This document shows positions 42,933 to 52,626 of a DNA stretch of 64,000 bases, one piece after another (the first letter of the stretch is position 1; every line of letters starts with the position of its first letter). A program made the position numbers and the translations under genes. The notes beneath the pieces are model-generated. The model did not search any database and was not told the DNA's origin. It saw nothing but the letters and a program-made list of their open reading frames with translations. The DNA comes from G963674835 sp963674835 (GTDB lineage: Bacteria > Planctomycetota > Planctomycetia > Pirellulales > Thermoguttaceae): the NCBI GenBank assembly GCA_963674835.2, contig CAXXKC010000003.1, positions 124,001 through 188,000 of the forward strand. Direction: 5' to 3'.

Positions 42933-44441
42933 TCACGGTTTGAGATTCGTTTCCGACCGCTCGGCGATCATGATGGGGCTGTCCCACACGGGCAGGCCGG
43001 TGAATTGCACCGACTTCTTCTGCGCCTTCCAGGCGGACTGGTCCAGCTCGTACACTTTGCCGGTGATCATTTCGACGCACACCGGGTCGCGGAACGTCAC
43101 GCCGTGGATCGTTAGGTTGAGTGGCGTCCACTCCAGAGCATCGGTTGGCACGTCATGGTCGAACCACACGAGGACAATGCAGGTGCCGTGCTTTTGGAAT
43201 CCGGCAACGGCCAAGGTGCGAGGGTAACTCGATCCGTAGTTGAGCAGCCCAAGCGACTTCACTTCGTCGTCGAAGAAGCCGACCAGATGCTGAACGGCGT
43301 AGTAGGCGGGCCGCTTGTAGATGGACTGATGCAAGAGGTTCGAGCGGATCAGGCCGAACGACTGGAGCATGTTGGGGTAGCGCAGATCGATGATGGTGAA
43401 GGCCGATGACGGGATGTTGCGCACGCGGTCGCCTGCCAAGCGGCGCACGAACCATTTGGCCTGGCTGTACTCGGTCCAGGGATACTGGGCCAGTGCATGG
43501 GTCCATTCGAGGATCGAAGGGCAGCCGTTCTCGCCTTGGTAGAGCTTGATGCGGGGGCTGTAGGATTCGACGAGTTGCTTTAGCTGGTCGACGGCCGCGT
43601 AGCTCGAATCGGGGTTGCGGGCGTAAGGGTGATACGTCACGTAGTCGATGCAATCGAGCTTGTCGCGGCTTTTGAGGATATCCAAGACGCCCTTGGTGAA
43701 TTTCAGATCGACGCCGGCCAACGAAAGACCCATGATGACGGCCTTGGGCTGGACTTTGCGGATCGTTTCGGCGGTCTTCATCAGTAGCGTCGCGTAGTCT
43801 TCGCAACTGTGGGCGTTGGGTTCGTTCCAGATTTCCCACTCGTCGAGCGTGTCTTTGTATCGGTTCACCGTCGCTTCGACGTATTTCGACCAGGCGGCCA
43901 TGGCCTCTTCGTTGCGCACCACGGCGGCCAAGCCCGCACCGAGCTGCACCTCGGAGCCATACAGGGGATTGCCATAGCACAGGCACATCCACGGCTTGAC
44001 GCCCTGCTTGTCCAGCCCGTAGACACATTCATCGAGCCACGCGAAGTCGTAGACGCCCTTCTTCTTCTCGCACTTGGCCCAGCCGCTTTGCAGCCGGCCG
44101 TGCTTGACGCCCAGTTCGCCCACGGAATCCTTATAAACGCTGAACTGGGCCTGGTCGCGGTCGAGCGTTTCGCATCCGACCGAGAAGGGCGAGGACTTGA
44201 TGTCGCGTGCGCTGCGGACAGCGAGCCAGCCGATCTGCTTCAGCTCGGGTCCGGAGGCCTTGAACTTCTCCCAAGTGATCGAGCGGCTCTTGGGCTTCTG
44301 CCCGAACGCAGAGGAAGCGAGCAGCAGGCCAAGGAGCAGGACGACGGTCAGCCGTTTCAGAGCACGGCGAGCCAGGCGCAAGCGACTAGCGACACGCATT
44401 GCCGAGCCCACTCCAGGACCGCGGTAGCCTTCGATTAGCAT
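42933..44441 (-). CDS. clan GH-A glycoside hydrolase (GH39-like), secreted
   Basis: About 502 residues with a basic N-terminus and hydrophobic signal segment (LTVVLLLGLLLASSAFG). The TIM barrel carries a probable acid/base Glu207 in EWEIWNEPN and a nucleophile Glu304 in LYQGENGCPS, both at strand ends as in clan GH-A. Further matches are KPWMCLCYGNP and DYVTYHPYAR. The layout resembles GH39 (xylosidases, iduronidases) and related GH5/GH30-like families, but the family is not certain. ATG 44441 is preferred to GTG 44447. It starts 30 bp after the stop of the HzsA-related gene and is likely in the same operon. Confidence 0.75.
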   Translation of the reverse strand: MLIEGYRGPGVGSAMRVASRLRLARRALKRLTVVLLLGLLLASSAFGQKPKSRSITWEKFKASGPELKQIGWLAVRSARDIKSSPFSVGCETLDRDQAQFSVYKDSVGELGVKHGRLQSGWAKCEKKKGVYDFAWLDECVYGLDKQGVKPWMCLCYGNPLYGSEVQLGAGLAAVVRNEEAMAAWSKYVEATVNRYKDTLDEWEIWNEPNAHSCEDYATLLMKTAETIRKVQPKAVIMGLSLAGVDLKFTKGVLDILKSRDKLDCIDYVTYHPYARNPDSSYAAVDQLKQLVESYSPRIKLYQGENGCPSILEWTHALAQYPWTEYSQAKWFVRRLAGDRVRNIPSSAFTIIDLRYPNMLQSFGLIRSNLLHQSIYKRPAYYAVQHLVGFFDDEVKSLGLLNYGSSYPRTLAVAGFQKHGTCIVLVWFDHDVPTDALEWTPLNLTIHGVTFRDPVCVEMITGKVYELDQSAWKAQKKSVQFTGLPVWDSPIMIAERSETNLKP

Positions 44442-44471
44442 TGTCACACCTGAATGGGGTGAATGGGTTTG

Positions 44472-47090
44472 CTATGGCTCCTTCGGCACGTACCAGAACG
44501 TCCTCCAGTAGGCCTTATCCAATTCGAACGGGTCGACCGACGCATTGAAATCGTGGTCGACCGGCAGAACGCCGTAGCGGATCATCTCGCGGACATAGTC
44601 CCGCCGCGGCACGAATTGCACGGGGCAGTTTTCGCCGTTGTTGGGACTGGGGTTGATCATGCAGAAGCGGTTGTTCTCTTCGAGGATGTGCCTGCGGCCG
44701 CGGGCCACGGCGGCGACAATCGTCTGGTAGTCGGGATCGTTCTTGTCGCGAAACACGGCCATCCCCGATCTGACCTCACACACGCCCAGCCCTCCCGCGG
44801 CCTTGGACAGCGGCGCCTGTGCCACCTTCGACAGTTCCGGGTAGGAGAGGTTGAAAATGATGTGCCGATTGAAGCGGCCGCCGTCTTCGGACATGGTGTG
44901 CGCCACGTAGCGGTTCTTCTGGTATTTGTCCGGCGGGTAGTATTGGGCATAGAAATGCGCCGGGAGCTTGTAGGTGCCGATCTTCTTCTCTGCATCGGTG
45001 GGAGCATGGCAGACATCGCAGCGACGGTTCATCACCTCGACCATCGCCTTGGTTTCCGGCCAGTCTTTGTCGTTGCGCACGTTGATGCCGTGCACGTAAT
45101 AACCGATCGTACCGTGACTGTTCACGGCGTACGTTCCTGCGTGATTCGCACCTGCGTCGAGCCAATAGCGGATGACCTTCTGCTGCGCCTGCGGCATGTC
45201 GACGCCTTCGTGGCCTTCCTCGATGAGTTCGAGGAGACGGCTGGAACCGGTGCCGATTTCGTAGGGATCGAAATTGCTGCGGCTGTGCTCGGCATAGGGG
45301 AGAATGACCCGGTTGTCGCCGAAGAGCGCCCGCCACGACATTTGGATATAGCCGATGGGGTACAGCGGTCCCCAATGACCGGAGATGTTGAAGCCGCCCT
45401 CCTCGCGGTCGTGGTTGTGGCATTTCAGGCAGTGTTCGTCGAGAATCGGCTGGATGTCGCGGAGGTAGTCGAAGATCTCCGGCACTCCGGCGACCGGCTC
45501 GGGGGTGACCGGCTCCGTGCGCAGGATGCGGGCGAGCTGTTCGCGTTCGTCGCTGGCGGGCGCTTCGGTGCGACGCTCGTGGCAGCCGATGCAGGTCGTC
45601 GTTTCGCCAGGCATGACCGAAGTGAACGAGTGCATGCGTTTTACGCAGTGCCCCTTGTCGTCCATGGCGACGAAGAGAAAGCTGCGCAGCGCGGGGAGTG
45701 TGAAATAGGCGCAGCCATCGTCGGAGACGGGGACGGAACCGATGAGCCGCTCGACGGAGAAGGTTCCGCCGGCCGACATCTCGGACATGGCGCCGGAGTA
45801 GTTGATGGGCTTGGGCAGAACTTCGTAGACGAGCAGGTTCTTGACCGTGCCCGGCTTGACATTCCACATTTTGCGGCCCTTGTAGATGTTGACCAATGCC
45901 AGGGTGCCGTGCTCGCTCGACGGATCGGTCGCGTCGGTGAGTACGGGCTCGCGTTGGCGCTTCATCAGGGGTCGGGGCTCGCCGATCCAGTATCCCTCCT
46001 TGGCCAGTTGCTCCGGCAAGCGGTAGAGAACCTCGGTCTTGCCGTCGCCGTCGAGCATTTCGATGGTGGCCTTGTTAGCGACCAGGAAGTACCGCTCGCT
46101 CAGTGCCCACGGGTCGCAGTGGATGTTGCCCTTGCTAATGTACTGAACACCTTTGCGGTCGTCCGGTCCGAGTCGCGGGTCGATCAGCGCGATACGGCCG
46201 TAGTGCTCGCGCCGGCCATGGCCGGGCGACCATGTGACAACGATCTTCGGACTGCGGGGAACGGGCTTGGGAGCGAGAATCGTGCCGTGGTTGATTTGGT
46301 TGCCATAGAGCACCATCTGGCGGGTCCCGTCGGGATTCATCGACCAGAGATGATGAAAACCCATGTGAAAGCGGTCCACATACTCCCACCGCATGTAGGC
46401 GACCTGGCCGTCGGAAAGCACCCAGGGGGTGTTGTCGTGCTCGACATTGGCCGACAGGGCGCGGAGGTTGCCACCGTCGGCGTCGCACTTGTACAACGTT
46501 GCGACCTGGGTCAACCAACACTGAACGTAGCGATTGGCACGGGTCGAGCAGAAGATGATCTCGCCGCTGGGAAGGTAGGTGGGCTCGAAGTCGTCCCAGC
46601 CAGGCGGAGAAAACGTCGAGTAGTCTTCCATGCCGGGCGACACGTCCTCGCCCTGGCCGGTAAGTTGCTTCAGGTTGGTGCCGTCGATGTTGATTTCGTA
46701 GAGGCTGTAGTGCCGCTTTCCTTTGGGCAGATAGGCGAAGACGAGCTTCTTGGCGTCGTAGTGAATCTGCGGATCGCGGATATTGCCCTGCGGGTCCTCA
46801 AAAATGGTCCGGACCTGCTTCGTCTTGACGTTGTAGATGCAGAGCTTTCCGCCCGAGTTCATGGGAAACGTGGGCTGGCACTGATCCATCGCATAGTACC
46901 CGATGCTGGCGTACCAATGGCCGTCGATGCTGGGCTTGCGAACGGCGAAGAGGATCTCATCGGGCATGCCCACTTCGAGAAAAGAACCAAGCATTGACGG
47001 GTTTTCGGCCGCGCGACTTCGTTCGCTCATGTGGCCGAGCACAGCGGAGGCAAGCAGGAGCATCAAGACGACTGGGGCTCTGCGATCCAT
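44472..47090 (-). CDS. HzsA-related propeller protein with three c-type haem motifs
   Basis: An 872-residue exported protein (signal core VVLMLLLASAVLGHMS). ATG 47090 has GGAG 9 nt upstream; the frame to 47666 lacks coding features. The first ~450 residues form a TolB-like propeller (LYEINIDGTNLKQLT, GEIIFCSTRANRY, HHLWSMNPDGT). The C-terminal half contains three CxxCH haem attachment sites: Cys500-His504 (CIGCH), Cys554-His558 (CLKCH) and Cys691-His695 (CDVCH). This combination is found in planctomycete proteins related to the hydrazine synthase alpha subunit. Here the neighbours are glycosidases, so it is more likely a periplasmic redox or sugar-oxidising protein than part of anammox. Confidence 0.82.
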   Translation of the reverse strand: MDRRAPVVLMLLLASAVLGHMSERSRAAENPSMLGSFLEVGMPDEILFAVRKPSIDGHWYASIGYYAMDQCQPTFPMNSGGKLCIYNVKTKQVRTIFEDPQGNIRDPQIHYDAKKLVFAYLPKGKRHYSLYEINIDGTNLKQLTGQGEDVSPGMEDYSTFSPPGWDDFEPTYLPSGEIIFCSTRANRYVQCWLTQVATLYKCDADGGNLRALSANVEHDNTPWVLSDGQVAYMRWEYVDRFHMGFHHLWSMNPDGTRQMVLYGNQINHGTILAPKPVPRSPKIVVTWSPGHGRREHYGRIALIDPRLGPDDRKGVQYISKGNIHCDPWALSERYFLVANKATIEMLDGDGKTEVLYRLPEQLAKEGYWIGEPRPLMKRQREPVLTDATDPSSEHGTLALVNIYKGRKMWNVKPGTVKNLLVYEVLPKPINYSGAMSEMSAGGTFSVERLIGSVPVSDDGCAYFTLPALRSFLFVAMDDKGHCVKRMHSFTSVMPGETTTCIGCHERRTEAPASDEREQLARILRTEPVTPEPVAGVPEIFDYLRDIQPILDEHCLKCHNHDREEGGFNISGHWGPLYPIGYIQMSWRALFGDNRVILPYAEHSRSNFDPYEIGTGSSRLLELIEEGHEGVDMPQAQQKVIRYWLDAGANHAGTYAVNSHGTIGYYVHGINVRNDKDWPETKAMVEVMNRRCDVCHAPTDAEKKIGTYKLPAHFYAQYYPPDKYQKNRYVAHTMSEDGGRFNRHIIFNLSYPELSKVAQAPLSKAAGGLGVCEVRSGMAVFRDKNDPDYQTIVAAVARGRRHILEENNRFCMINPSPNNGENCPVQFVPRRDYVREMIRYGVLPVDHDFNASVDPFELDKAYWRTFWYVPKEP

Positions 47091-47640
47091 GTGTCTGTCT
47101 CCGGGCGGATACGTGGCAGGTGTCGTGCGGCTCGGTGTGTGCGGCTGGTTTCGTGTGGCGTGAATGTGGCGATGACGGGGCACCGCGCAAGGCAGAAGAT
47201 GGCGGTCGCCGTGCCAGCGCTGATGCCGAACCCGCTGGGCAAGCCATGCTGGGCGGTCGCATTCCAACCCCCACTCTACCGCAGGGTGCCGTACCAAGCA
47301 AGAGCCGCGTGTGGCATCGGCGGAGATGCGGCCGTGGCGATCATGAAACGCGGCGATGCAGCGCGTGTCGCGTGTTGGCCGAGGAGACGCACAACCGACA
47401 GCACGCTCACCCATGGGTCGGAATGGGCACCGCCCGGTTTCGGTGAATGCCGCGTCGTCGGGCGGCCACCGGTTCGGTTGCGGTCCTCTCACGAATCGCG
47501 TTGGCTCACGGCACCGGCACTCCGTGAAAACAATTCGGGCTCTGGGGTTGAAATCGGCCAGCACAGCCGGCAGAATCGGAGAATGGGGCGGGAAACGAAT
47601 GTCCTGCCGTGCATCCTTTGGCCTTGGAGGTCCAACCGTG
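47091..47640. other. intergenic region, no gene seen
   Basis: 550 bp between the divergent HzsA-related and six-hairpin glycosidase genes. Several frames are open on both strands, but none shows a signal peptide, ribosome-binding site or family motif. Divergent promoters are expected here; no consensus hexamers stood out. Confidence 0.4.
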
Positions 47641-49593
47641 ATGAGCGACCAACGTGAATGTGCCATTCGACTGGCCGCGGTGTGCGCGCTGCTTGCGTGC
47701 GGTTTGTTGTTCGCGGAGGAGAATTCGGCGGCCGAACCAGCGACGCCAAAGGCCGCTCCGGCCTACCGCGTGCGCAGCGAAGCGACCGTGGGGAATTTCG
47801 GCACACTCACGACTGAGGCGGCCAGCTACCAGCCGCTGGATACGGTCGTCGTCCGCGTGGGTGGACGAGCCAAGGGTGATGCCCGCTGCCGGATCCGCGT
47901 GTGCGATCCGAATCAGCGGCCCTATTTCGAGACGGAAGCCGAGCTGAAGGACCATCGCGCCACGGTGACCTTTCCAGCGGCCGCTCCGCTCGGTGCCCAT
48001 TACGTCTACCTGATTTGGCCGGGCGAAAAGCGGTACTCGCGGTACGTCAATTTCCAGGTCGACGCCGAGACGGGTATTGCCTCGGGCGACGACGATTTCG
48101 ATCGTCTGTATCCGGTGACACGCGACGCCATGCGGCTGGGGCGCCGGCAGTACGAGACGCCGCGGGGCAAGTTTGTCGGCTACATCTCGGCCGATACGTG
48201 GCATTTCGACGGCATTTGGCTGCGCGACTGGATCTATGGCCTGCCCGCCTACAAGTACTGGGAACGCGACATGACGTGCGGGCTGGACCGCTTCCTCGAA
48301 GTGCAGTCGGATGACGGGATGTTGCCTGACGGTATCGAGCGTAGTGGGCATACCTGGCGCGTGGGTCTGGAATCGGACGTCGAGTACATCGCCACCCTGG
48401 CCGTCTGGCAATCGTGGCAGGCGACCGGCGACGACTGCTGGATGGCGGCCGCGTTGCCCCGGCTGGAGAAGGCGCTGGCATACATTCAGAGAGATCCGAA
48501 GCACTGGGACGCGGCCCATCGCCTCATCAAGCGGCAGCACAGTTGCGATACGTGGGACTTCGACATCGACGGCGCCGGCGATAAGGGGCAGGGGCGGTTC
48601 GTTGTCGCCACGTGTGATCAGAGCGGGTACTACCAGGCGTTTCGCGCCATGAGCCAGATGTACGCCCACCTGGGACGCACCGAGGATGCCAAGCGATGGG
48701 CCGACGAGGCCGAGGCCTATCGCGCCCGGGCGGTCGAGTTGCTTTGGGACGGTACGAAGTTCCTGCACCACGTCCATCTGGACCCGATCGATCACGGCTC
48801 TTTCGACGAGCGCAGTCAGCTTGCCATGGGGAATACGTGGGCCATGACCCGAGGACTGGCCACAGCGGAGCAGGCGCGGCGGATCGTGGATGAGTACCAT
48901 CGTCGACAACGTGTGACGGGCGACGCGTATCCGTGGTGGAGCCTACAACCGGGGTACCCGGACGACTTAGGCTATTTCGGTAGGGCCTATTGCAAACAGG
49001 GCGGCTACGCCAACGGTGGCCTGATGCCGTGGGTCGGCGGCGAGCTGTGCACCGCCGCGTTGTGTTGCGGGCGAGAAAGCTACGGCGTCGAGCTGCTGCG
49101 GCAGTACTCCGATCACCTGCGGCGGACGGGCGGCGCGCAGGTGTGGTATTGGCCCGACGGTCAGCCGGGCCACCGCACGACCAACGAAGTGGCCTATGCC
49201 GGTTGGGGCATGGCCCAGTGGGTACAGGCCCTCGTCACCGGCTTGGCAGGCTTGGAAGACGCTTCCTCGCAGATGGGCTCGATGCGCGTCGCGCCCCGCT
49301 GGGCCGCCACGCCGGTGAAGCAGGTTCGTGCGACGGTCCGTTACGCCGCTTCCGATGCATGCTTCGCGTACGAAATGCGAATCGACGAGGCCAGCGCGAC
49401 GATTCACCTCACGTTCACCGGATCGGGGAAGGACTCGCGTTTCGCCGTTCTTCTGCCCGAGAAGTGGACACCGAAGAAGGTCACCGTCGCGGGGAAGGCT
49501 GTGGAGTATCAGCTCGAATCGCAGGGTGCGAGCCGCTACGTAACGTTTGCGGCTCCCATCGCTGGCGTCACGGAGGCTCTGTTGGAGTTTTAG
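47641..49593 (+). CDS. six-hairpin glycosidase-like protein, secreted
   Basis: A 650-residue protein. ATG 47641 has GGAGGT 8 nt upstream and begins a signal peptide (LAAVCALLACGLLFAEE); the frame from 47356 is an artefact. A beta-sandwich (about 40-150) precedes an (alpha/alpha)6 barrel. Barrel motifs are WHFDGIWLRDWIYGLPAYKYW, with a likely acid in LRDW, MLPDGIERSGHTWRVG and TTNEVAYAGWGMAQW. A C-terminal beta domain with KKVTVAGKAVEY closes the chain. The fold is shared by GH78, GH63 and GH15. A rhamnosidase or glucosidase is plausible but the family is not fixed. Confidence 0.75.
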   Translation: MSDQRECAIRLAAVCALLACGLLFAEENSAAEPATPKAAPAYRVRSEATVGNFGTLTTEAASYQPLDTVVVRVGGRAKGDARCRIRVCDPNQRPYFETEAELKDHRATVTFPAAAPLGAHYVYLIWPGEKRYSRYVNFQVDAETGIASGDDDFDRLYPVTRDAMRLGRRQYETPRGKFVGYISADTWHFDGIWLRDWIYGLPAYKYWERDMTCGLDRFLEVQSDDGMLPDGIERSGHTWRVGLESDVEYIATLAVWQSWQATGDDCWMAAALPRLEKALAYIQRDPKHWDAAHRLIKRQHSCDTWDFDIDGAGDKGQGRFVVATCDQSGYYQAFRAMSQMYAHLGRTEDAKRWADEAEAYRARAVELLWDGTKFLHHVHLDPIDHGSFDERSQLAMGNTWAMTRGLATAEQARRIVDEYHRRQRVTGDAYPWWSLQPGYPDDLGYFGRAYCKQGGYANGGLMPWVGGELCTAALCCGRESYGVELLRQYSDHLRRTGGAQVWYWPDGQPGHRTTNEVAYAGWGMAQWVQALVTGLAGLEDASSQMGSMRVAPRWAATPVKQVRATVRYAASDACFAYEMRIDEASATIHLTFTGSGKDSRFAVLLPEKWTPKKVTVAGKAVEYQLESQGASRYVTFAAPIAGVTEALLEF

Positions 49594-49827
49594 CAATTCA
49601 CGTACGGGCATTGAGGGGACCGGCCTCGCGTCGGGAAGCCAGCGATAGACCACGGCGGGCACCCGATGTGTGTTGGTTCGTCGCCGGCCCGTTGCGGCAG
49701 GTATGGGCGTGATAGGGTCTTCGCTTATCGGAGCCGGACGCTTCGGCGGCGCGAAAACGGGCTGCAGGCATTCGCCGATTTAGTGTCGGCCTGTAATGGG
49801 AAACGACGCCTGGCCGCTTAGCTACCG

Positions 49828-51438
49828 TTACCTACCGGCACGGGAATCGCCGGCACGGCGATGCATCTCACGAATGAGGACCGCCCGGTCGGCACTGCGT
49901 TTGTTTACTCTGTTCTGGATGGCCTGACGTTTTGCCGGATTGAGCATAGCAACGCGTTCCTTCCGCAATCGCTCGTCCTCATCACGTATCGCTTTGCGGA
50001 AATCCCTTTCGTTCTTGTCGATGTCTTCGGTAACTTTGTCGTATTCGTCCAGGCAGGCCTTGCCGTCCAGATCCTGCGCCGCGTCCGGCTGCGAAGAGAA
50101 TGACTTGTTCAGCTTGCCGCCAATGACAAGGTGAACCGATTCGACACGGTCACCTTCGCACTCCAGGACCAGACGGAGCGATCCGGCGTGAAACATGCAG
50201 GACAAGCCATGTCGCCGGCCCTTGAGGTAATTCGCGAAGAGAACCCGCTGGCCGGCCTCATTCCATGTCGCCAGCACACCATCACGCCGACCATCATCGT
50301 ACTCGGCGTATACACAAGGCGTGTTATTCGGATAGGTGGCAACGGTAGGCCCACTCGGCACACCACGCAGGTGACAGGCGATGATCTTATACCCGTTGCG
50401 GGCCTGCATTACGATGGAAGTATCGTCGGTGGCCCGCTCAATCCTGCTGAGGTCCAGACGGAACGTGTCGTTGTTGATTCTCGTTCCGGAGGGGAGCGTG
50501 ATGCTGAGTGTTGGGATGGCACTGGGCGAGCGAGTGGGGCCTGTGGGGACTACCGTACGACCCCGGGGAATCGCTAAGAGGCTATGGCACTGCTGTTTGG
50601 GGGCTGCCTGATAGATCTTGCTGATCTCCGTGCAAGCCAGAGCAAAATTGAGGTTCTGGCCGTCCACCCGTGACCACGTGTTGATACCGACGACTTGCCC
50701 ACGGAGATTTATGAGCGGTCCTCCGCTGTTTCCCGATGAGATCGCCGCGGTCGTTTGAATCCACAGTGAATCGGGCGCATACCCTTCGAGGATGGAATGC
50801 GCCGACGGCGCGAGGCGGCGGATGGCCTCCAACACATCTGCCGTGGTTCTCGTGGAACTGATCGTGCCTTCGGTCGCGGTGAAACTAAGACCCCGCGGCG
50901 CACCTATTGCGATAACTGGGTCCAGTTTCTCGGGGAGAATAGTGGCCACGGGAAGTGTTGGCAGTGGAGCGGGGGAGTCGACCTTGACTAGCGCGATGTC
51001 CCTTCCGGGATCGCACGTAATGAACCCCTTGACTGGCAGTTCTGTCTTGTCCTTAAGGACGATCTTGGCCTGTGTGATACCCTCTACAACATGATGGTTG
51101 GTAACAATAATCCCGTCTTCACTTGCGATGAAGCCGCTGCCGAGCCCGTCACTGGTTTCGATACACACCACAGCTGGCTCGGCGAACTTGACGACTTCTT
51201 GGGGGGCGGCCTGCTTGACCTGACTGAAGGCGAATTCCTGGTCCTTCCGGCAGAGAGCATCCAGGCGAATCCGGATGGACTCGCCCGATTCCTTTAGGAG
51301 CTGTACCTCGCCATCGGCGATGCCTACGAACTCGGCTTTGGTCGTATACTTGCCGCTTGTGTCACTCCATTGCCGCATTTCGGCCATGGAATCGGTGGCA
51401 GCGAGCAAGACAACGAGCGCAAGCAGGCGTCGCAACAC
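49828..51438 (-). CDS. SHD1-domain trypsin-like serine protease (S1C type), secreted
   Basis: About 536 residues. GTG 51438 is the start, with AGGAG 7 nt upstream and a signal peptide (LLALVVLLAATDSMA). Residues about 20-70 form an SHD1 domain (RQWSDTSGKYTTKAEF then RIRLDALCRKDQ), frequent in planctomycetes. The protease domain follows with a full triad: His116 in TNHHVVEG, Asp147 in GRDIALVKVD and Ser238 in SSGNSGGPL. No PDZ domain is seen. A MORN-like or beta region and a charged C-terminal helix (NKRSADRAVLIREM) complete it. It is probably a periplasmic quality-control or processing protease. The downstream plus-strand gene is convergent. Confidence 0.87.
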   Translation of the reverse strand: MLRRLLALVVLLAATDSMAEMRQWSDTSGKYTTKAEFVGIADGEVQLLKESGESIRIRLDALCRKDQEFAFSQVKQAAPQEVVKFAEPAVVCIETSDGLGSGFIASEDGIIVTNHHVVEGITQAKIVLKDKTELPVKGFITCDPGRDIALVKVDSPAPLPTLPVATILPEKLDPVIAIGAPRGLSFTATEGTISSTRTTADVLEAIRRLAPSAHSILEGYAPDSLWIQTTAAISSGNSGGPLINLRGQVVGINTWSRVDGQNLNFALACTEISKIYQAAPKQQCHSLLAIPRGRTVVPTGPTRSPSAIPTLSITLPSGTRINNDTFRLDLSRIERATDDTSIVMQARNGYKIIACHLRGVPSGPTVATYPNNTPCVYAEYDDGRRDGVLATWNEAGQRVLFANYLKGRRHGLSCMFHAGSLRLVLECEGDRVESVHLVIGGKLNKSFSSQPDAAQDLDGKACLDEYDKVTEDIDKNERDFRKAIRDEDERLRKERVAMLNPAKRQAIQNRVNKRSADRAVLIREMHRRAGDSRAGR

Positions 51439-51834
51439 AGTGTTCTCCTTTCGCCGTGATCTGTTGTCGTGTGCGGGTGTTCTTGATTTCCTTCTGTCTT
51501 GGCCTATCTGTTGTTTGTGGTTTAAGGTGGATGCGGTCCCGGTCCTGCATCGCTCGGCAGACGCGGAGATGGACGAGGGGGGCAATCACCGAGCGCTCGC
51601 GGGTGGCGCCAGTTCGGGTGCGGGCCTGCTTAGGGAATGACGAGACAGCGATTGGGCCCGCTAAAGACGGGGCAGACAGGGCAAGAAACGCCAGCCGGGT
51701 GCGCGGCGCAGTCATTGGGAACCCCCCGGGTCAAGCCGTGACAGCGGGGCTCATTGTAGCACCAATTTCAAAGGCTGCATATCTCCCGCTGAAGAACGGG
51801 GCCGACATATGCCCGAGGCTGTTTGGGCGACGCG
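51439..51834. other. intergenic region, no gene seen
   Basis: About 400 bp between the protease start and the stop of the SHD1 gene, both on the minus strand. Frames here carry no recognisable domain. The protease promoter should lie in this stretch. Confidence 0.4.
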
Positions 51835-52626
51835 CTATTCCCCGTTGCTTGCTTTCGCGGGTTTCTTGGGAGCTGCCTTTTGGGGAGCGTTGGGCTTGGG
51901 GTCGGCCTGGCGCGCGAGTTCGTCGCGCACCCACTTCTGGTCAGCTTCGCAGAGCCGAGCGAGCGGAACGTGGAGGGTCTTTCCGTCCGGCTCGCGTCTC
52001 AGAGCAACCTGGTCGTCTTCGACACCGAGGTAGGTTGCCATCACGGAGTACTTGCCCGCCGCATCGGTCCACTTGCGCGGTTGAGCGGGCGAGGTGTTGG
52101 GATCGAGCTGCAATTCGGCGAATTTCTCCGGCCGCACAAGGCGCACGACACACACGGTCTTGCTCGCCGGTGATGCCGTGGGGGACTTGGCAGAAACGAC
52201 CTCGACCGGTCCGACGAGTCGGACCATCTCTCCGACGATGAGCCCTTTGGTCGGGTAGCCGGTGAGGCGAATCGGCGGAACGTTCTGGCTGGCGACCGCC
52301 AACAGAACATCGGTCGGACCGACGACCCGTGCGACGACCGTTGGCCAGCATTCCATGTAACCGACCAAGCCCTTGGAGAGATTCTCCGGCGAGAGGCATT
52401 CCTCTGGAGCACGCGGCGAGGACGGAACGGTTTTCAGGAAGGTGAGCTTCTTGGCTTGCTGCCACTCGTCGCCGGGCGTTGCCGCCTGGGCATTGGCCGG
52501 TGGGTTCGGACTGGGCGCCGCACCCTGCTCCAATCTGGAGCGAATCGCCATGGCGCCTGGGTTCTGGCCGTAACTGACCAACACCATGAACGCCCACAAC
52601 AGAATTGTCAGCGGGACCGCTTTCAT
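51835..52626 (-). CDS. exported protein with C-terminal SHD1 domain
   Basis: A 263-residue protein with a signal peptide (LTILLWAFMVLVSYGQ); ATG 52626 has GGAG about 8 nt upstream. The middle (about 85-175) is an unrecognised beta-rich region with VVARVVGPTDVLLAV and GEMVRLVGPVEVV, which may be an OB-like fold. The C-terminal part holds an SHD1 domain (RKWTDAAGKYSVMATYLGV, then LARLCEADQKWV). A Lys/Ala/Pro-rich tail ends the chain. The same SHD1 type occurs in the next gene on this strand, so the two may share a binding partner. No enzyme motif is visible. Confidence 0.7.
   Translation of the reverse strand: MKAVPLTILLWAFMVLVSYGQNPGAMAIRSRLEQGAAPSPNPPANAQAATPGDEWQQAKKLTFLKTVPSSPRAPEECLSPENLSKGLVGYMECWPTVVARVVGPTDVLLAVASQNVPPIRLTGYPTKGLIVGEMVRLVGPVEVVSAKSPTASPASKTVCVVRLVRPEKFAELQLDPNTSPAQPRKWTDAAGKYSVMATYLGVEDDQVALRREPDGKTLHVPLARLCEADQKWVRDELARQADPKPNAPQKAAPKKPAKASNGE

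Noticed and set aside
44463..46997. 844-codon open frame on the plus strand
   Set aside because: It is antisense to the HzsA-related gene, whose three CxxCH motifs fix the true frame. No motif is seen in the plus-strand product.
44472..47090. Evidence for anammox metabolism from the HzsA-like gene
   Set aside because: Only the alpha-subunit-like architecture is present. No HzsB/C or hydrazine dehydrogenase genes are nearby and the neighbours are glycosidases.
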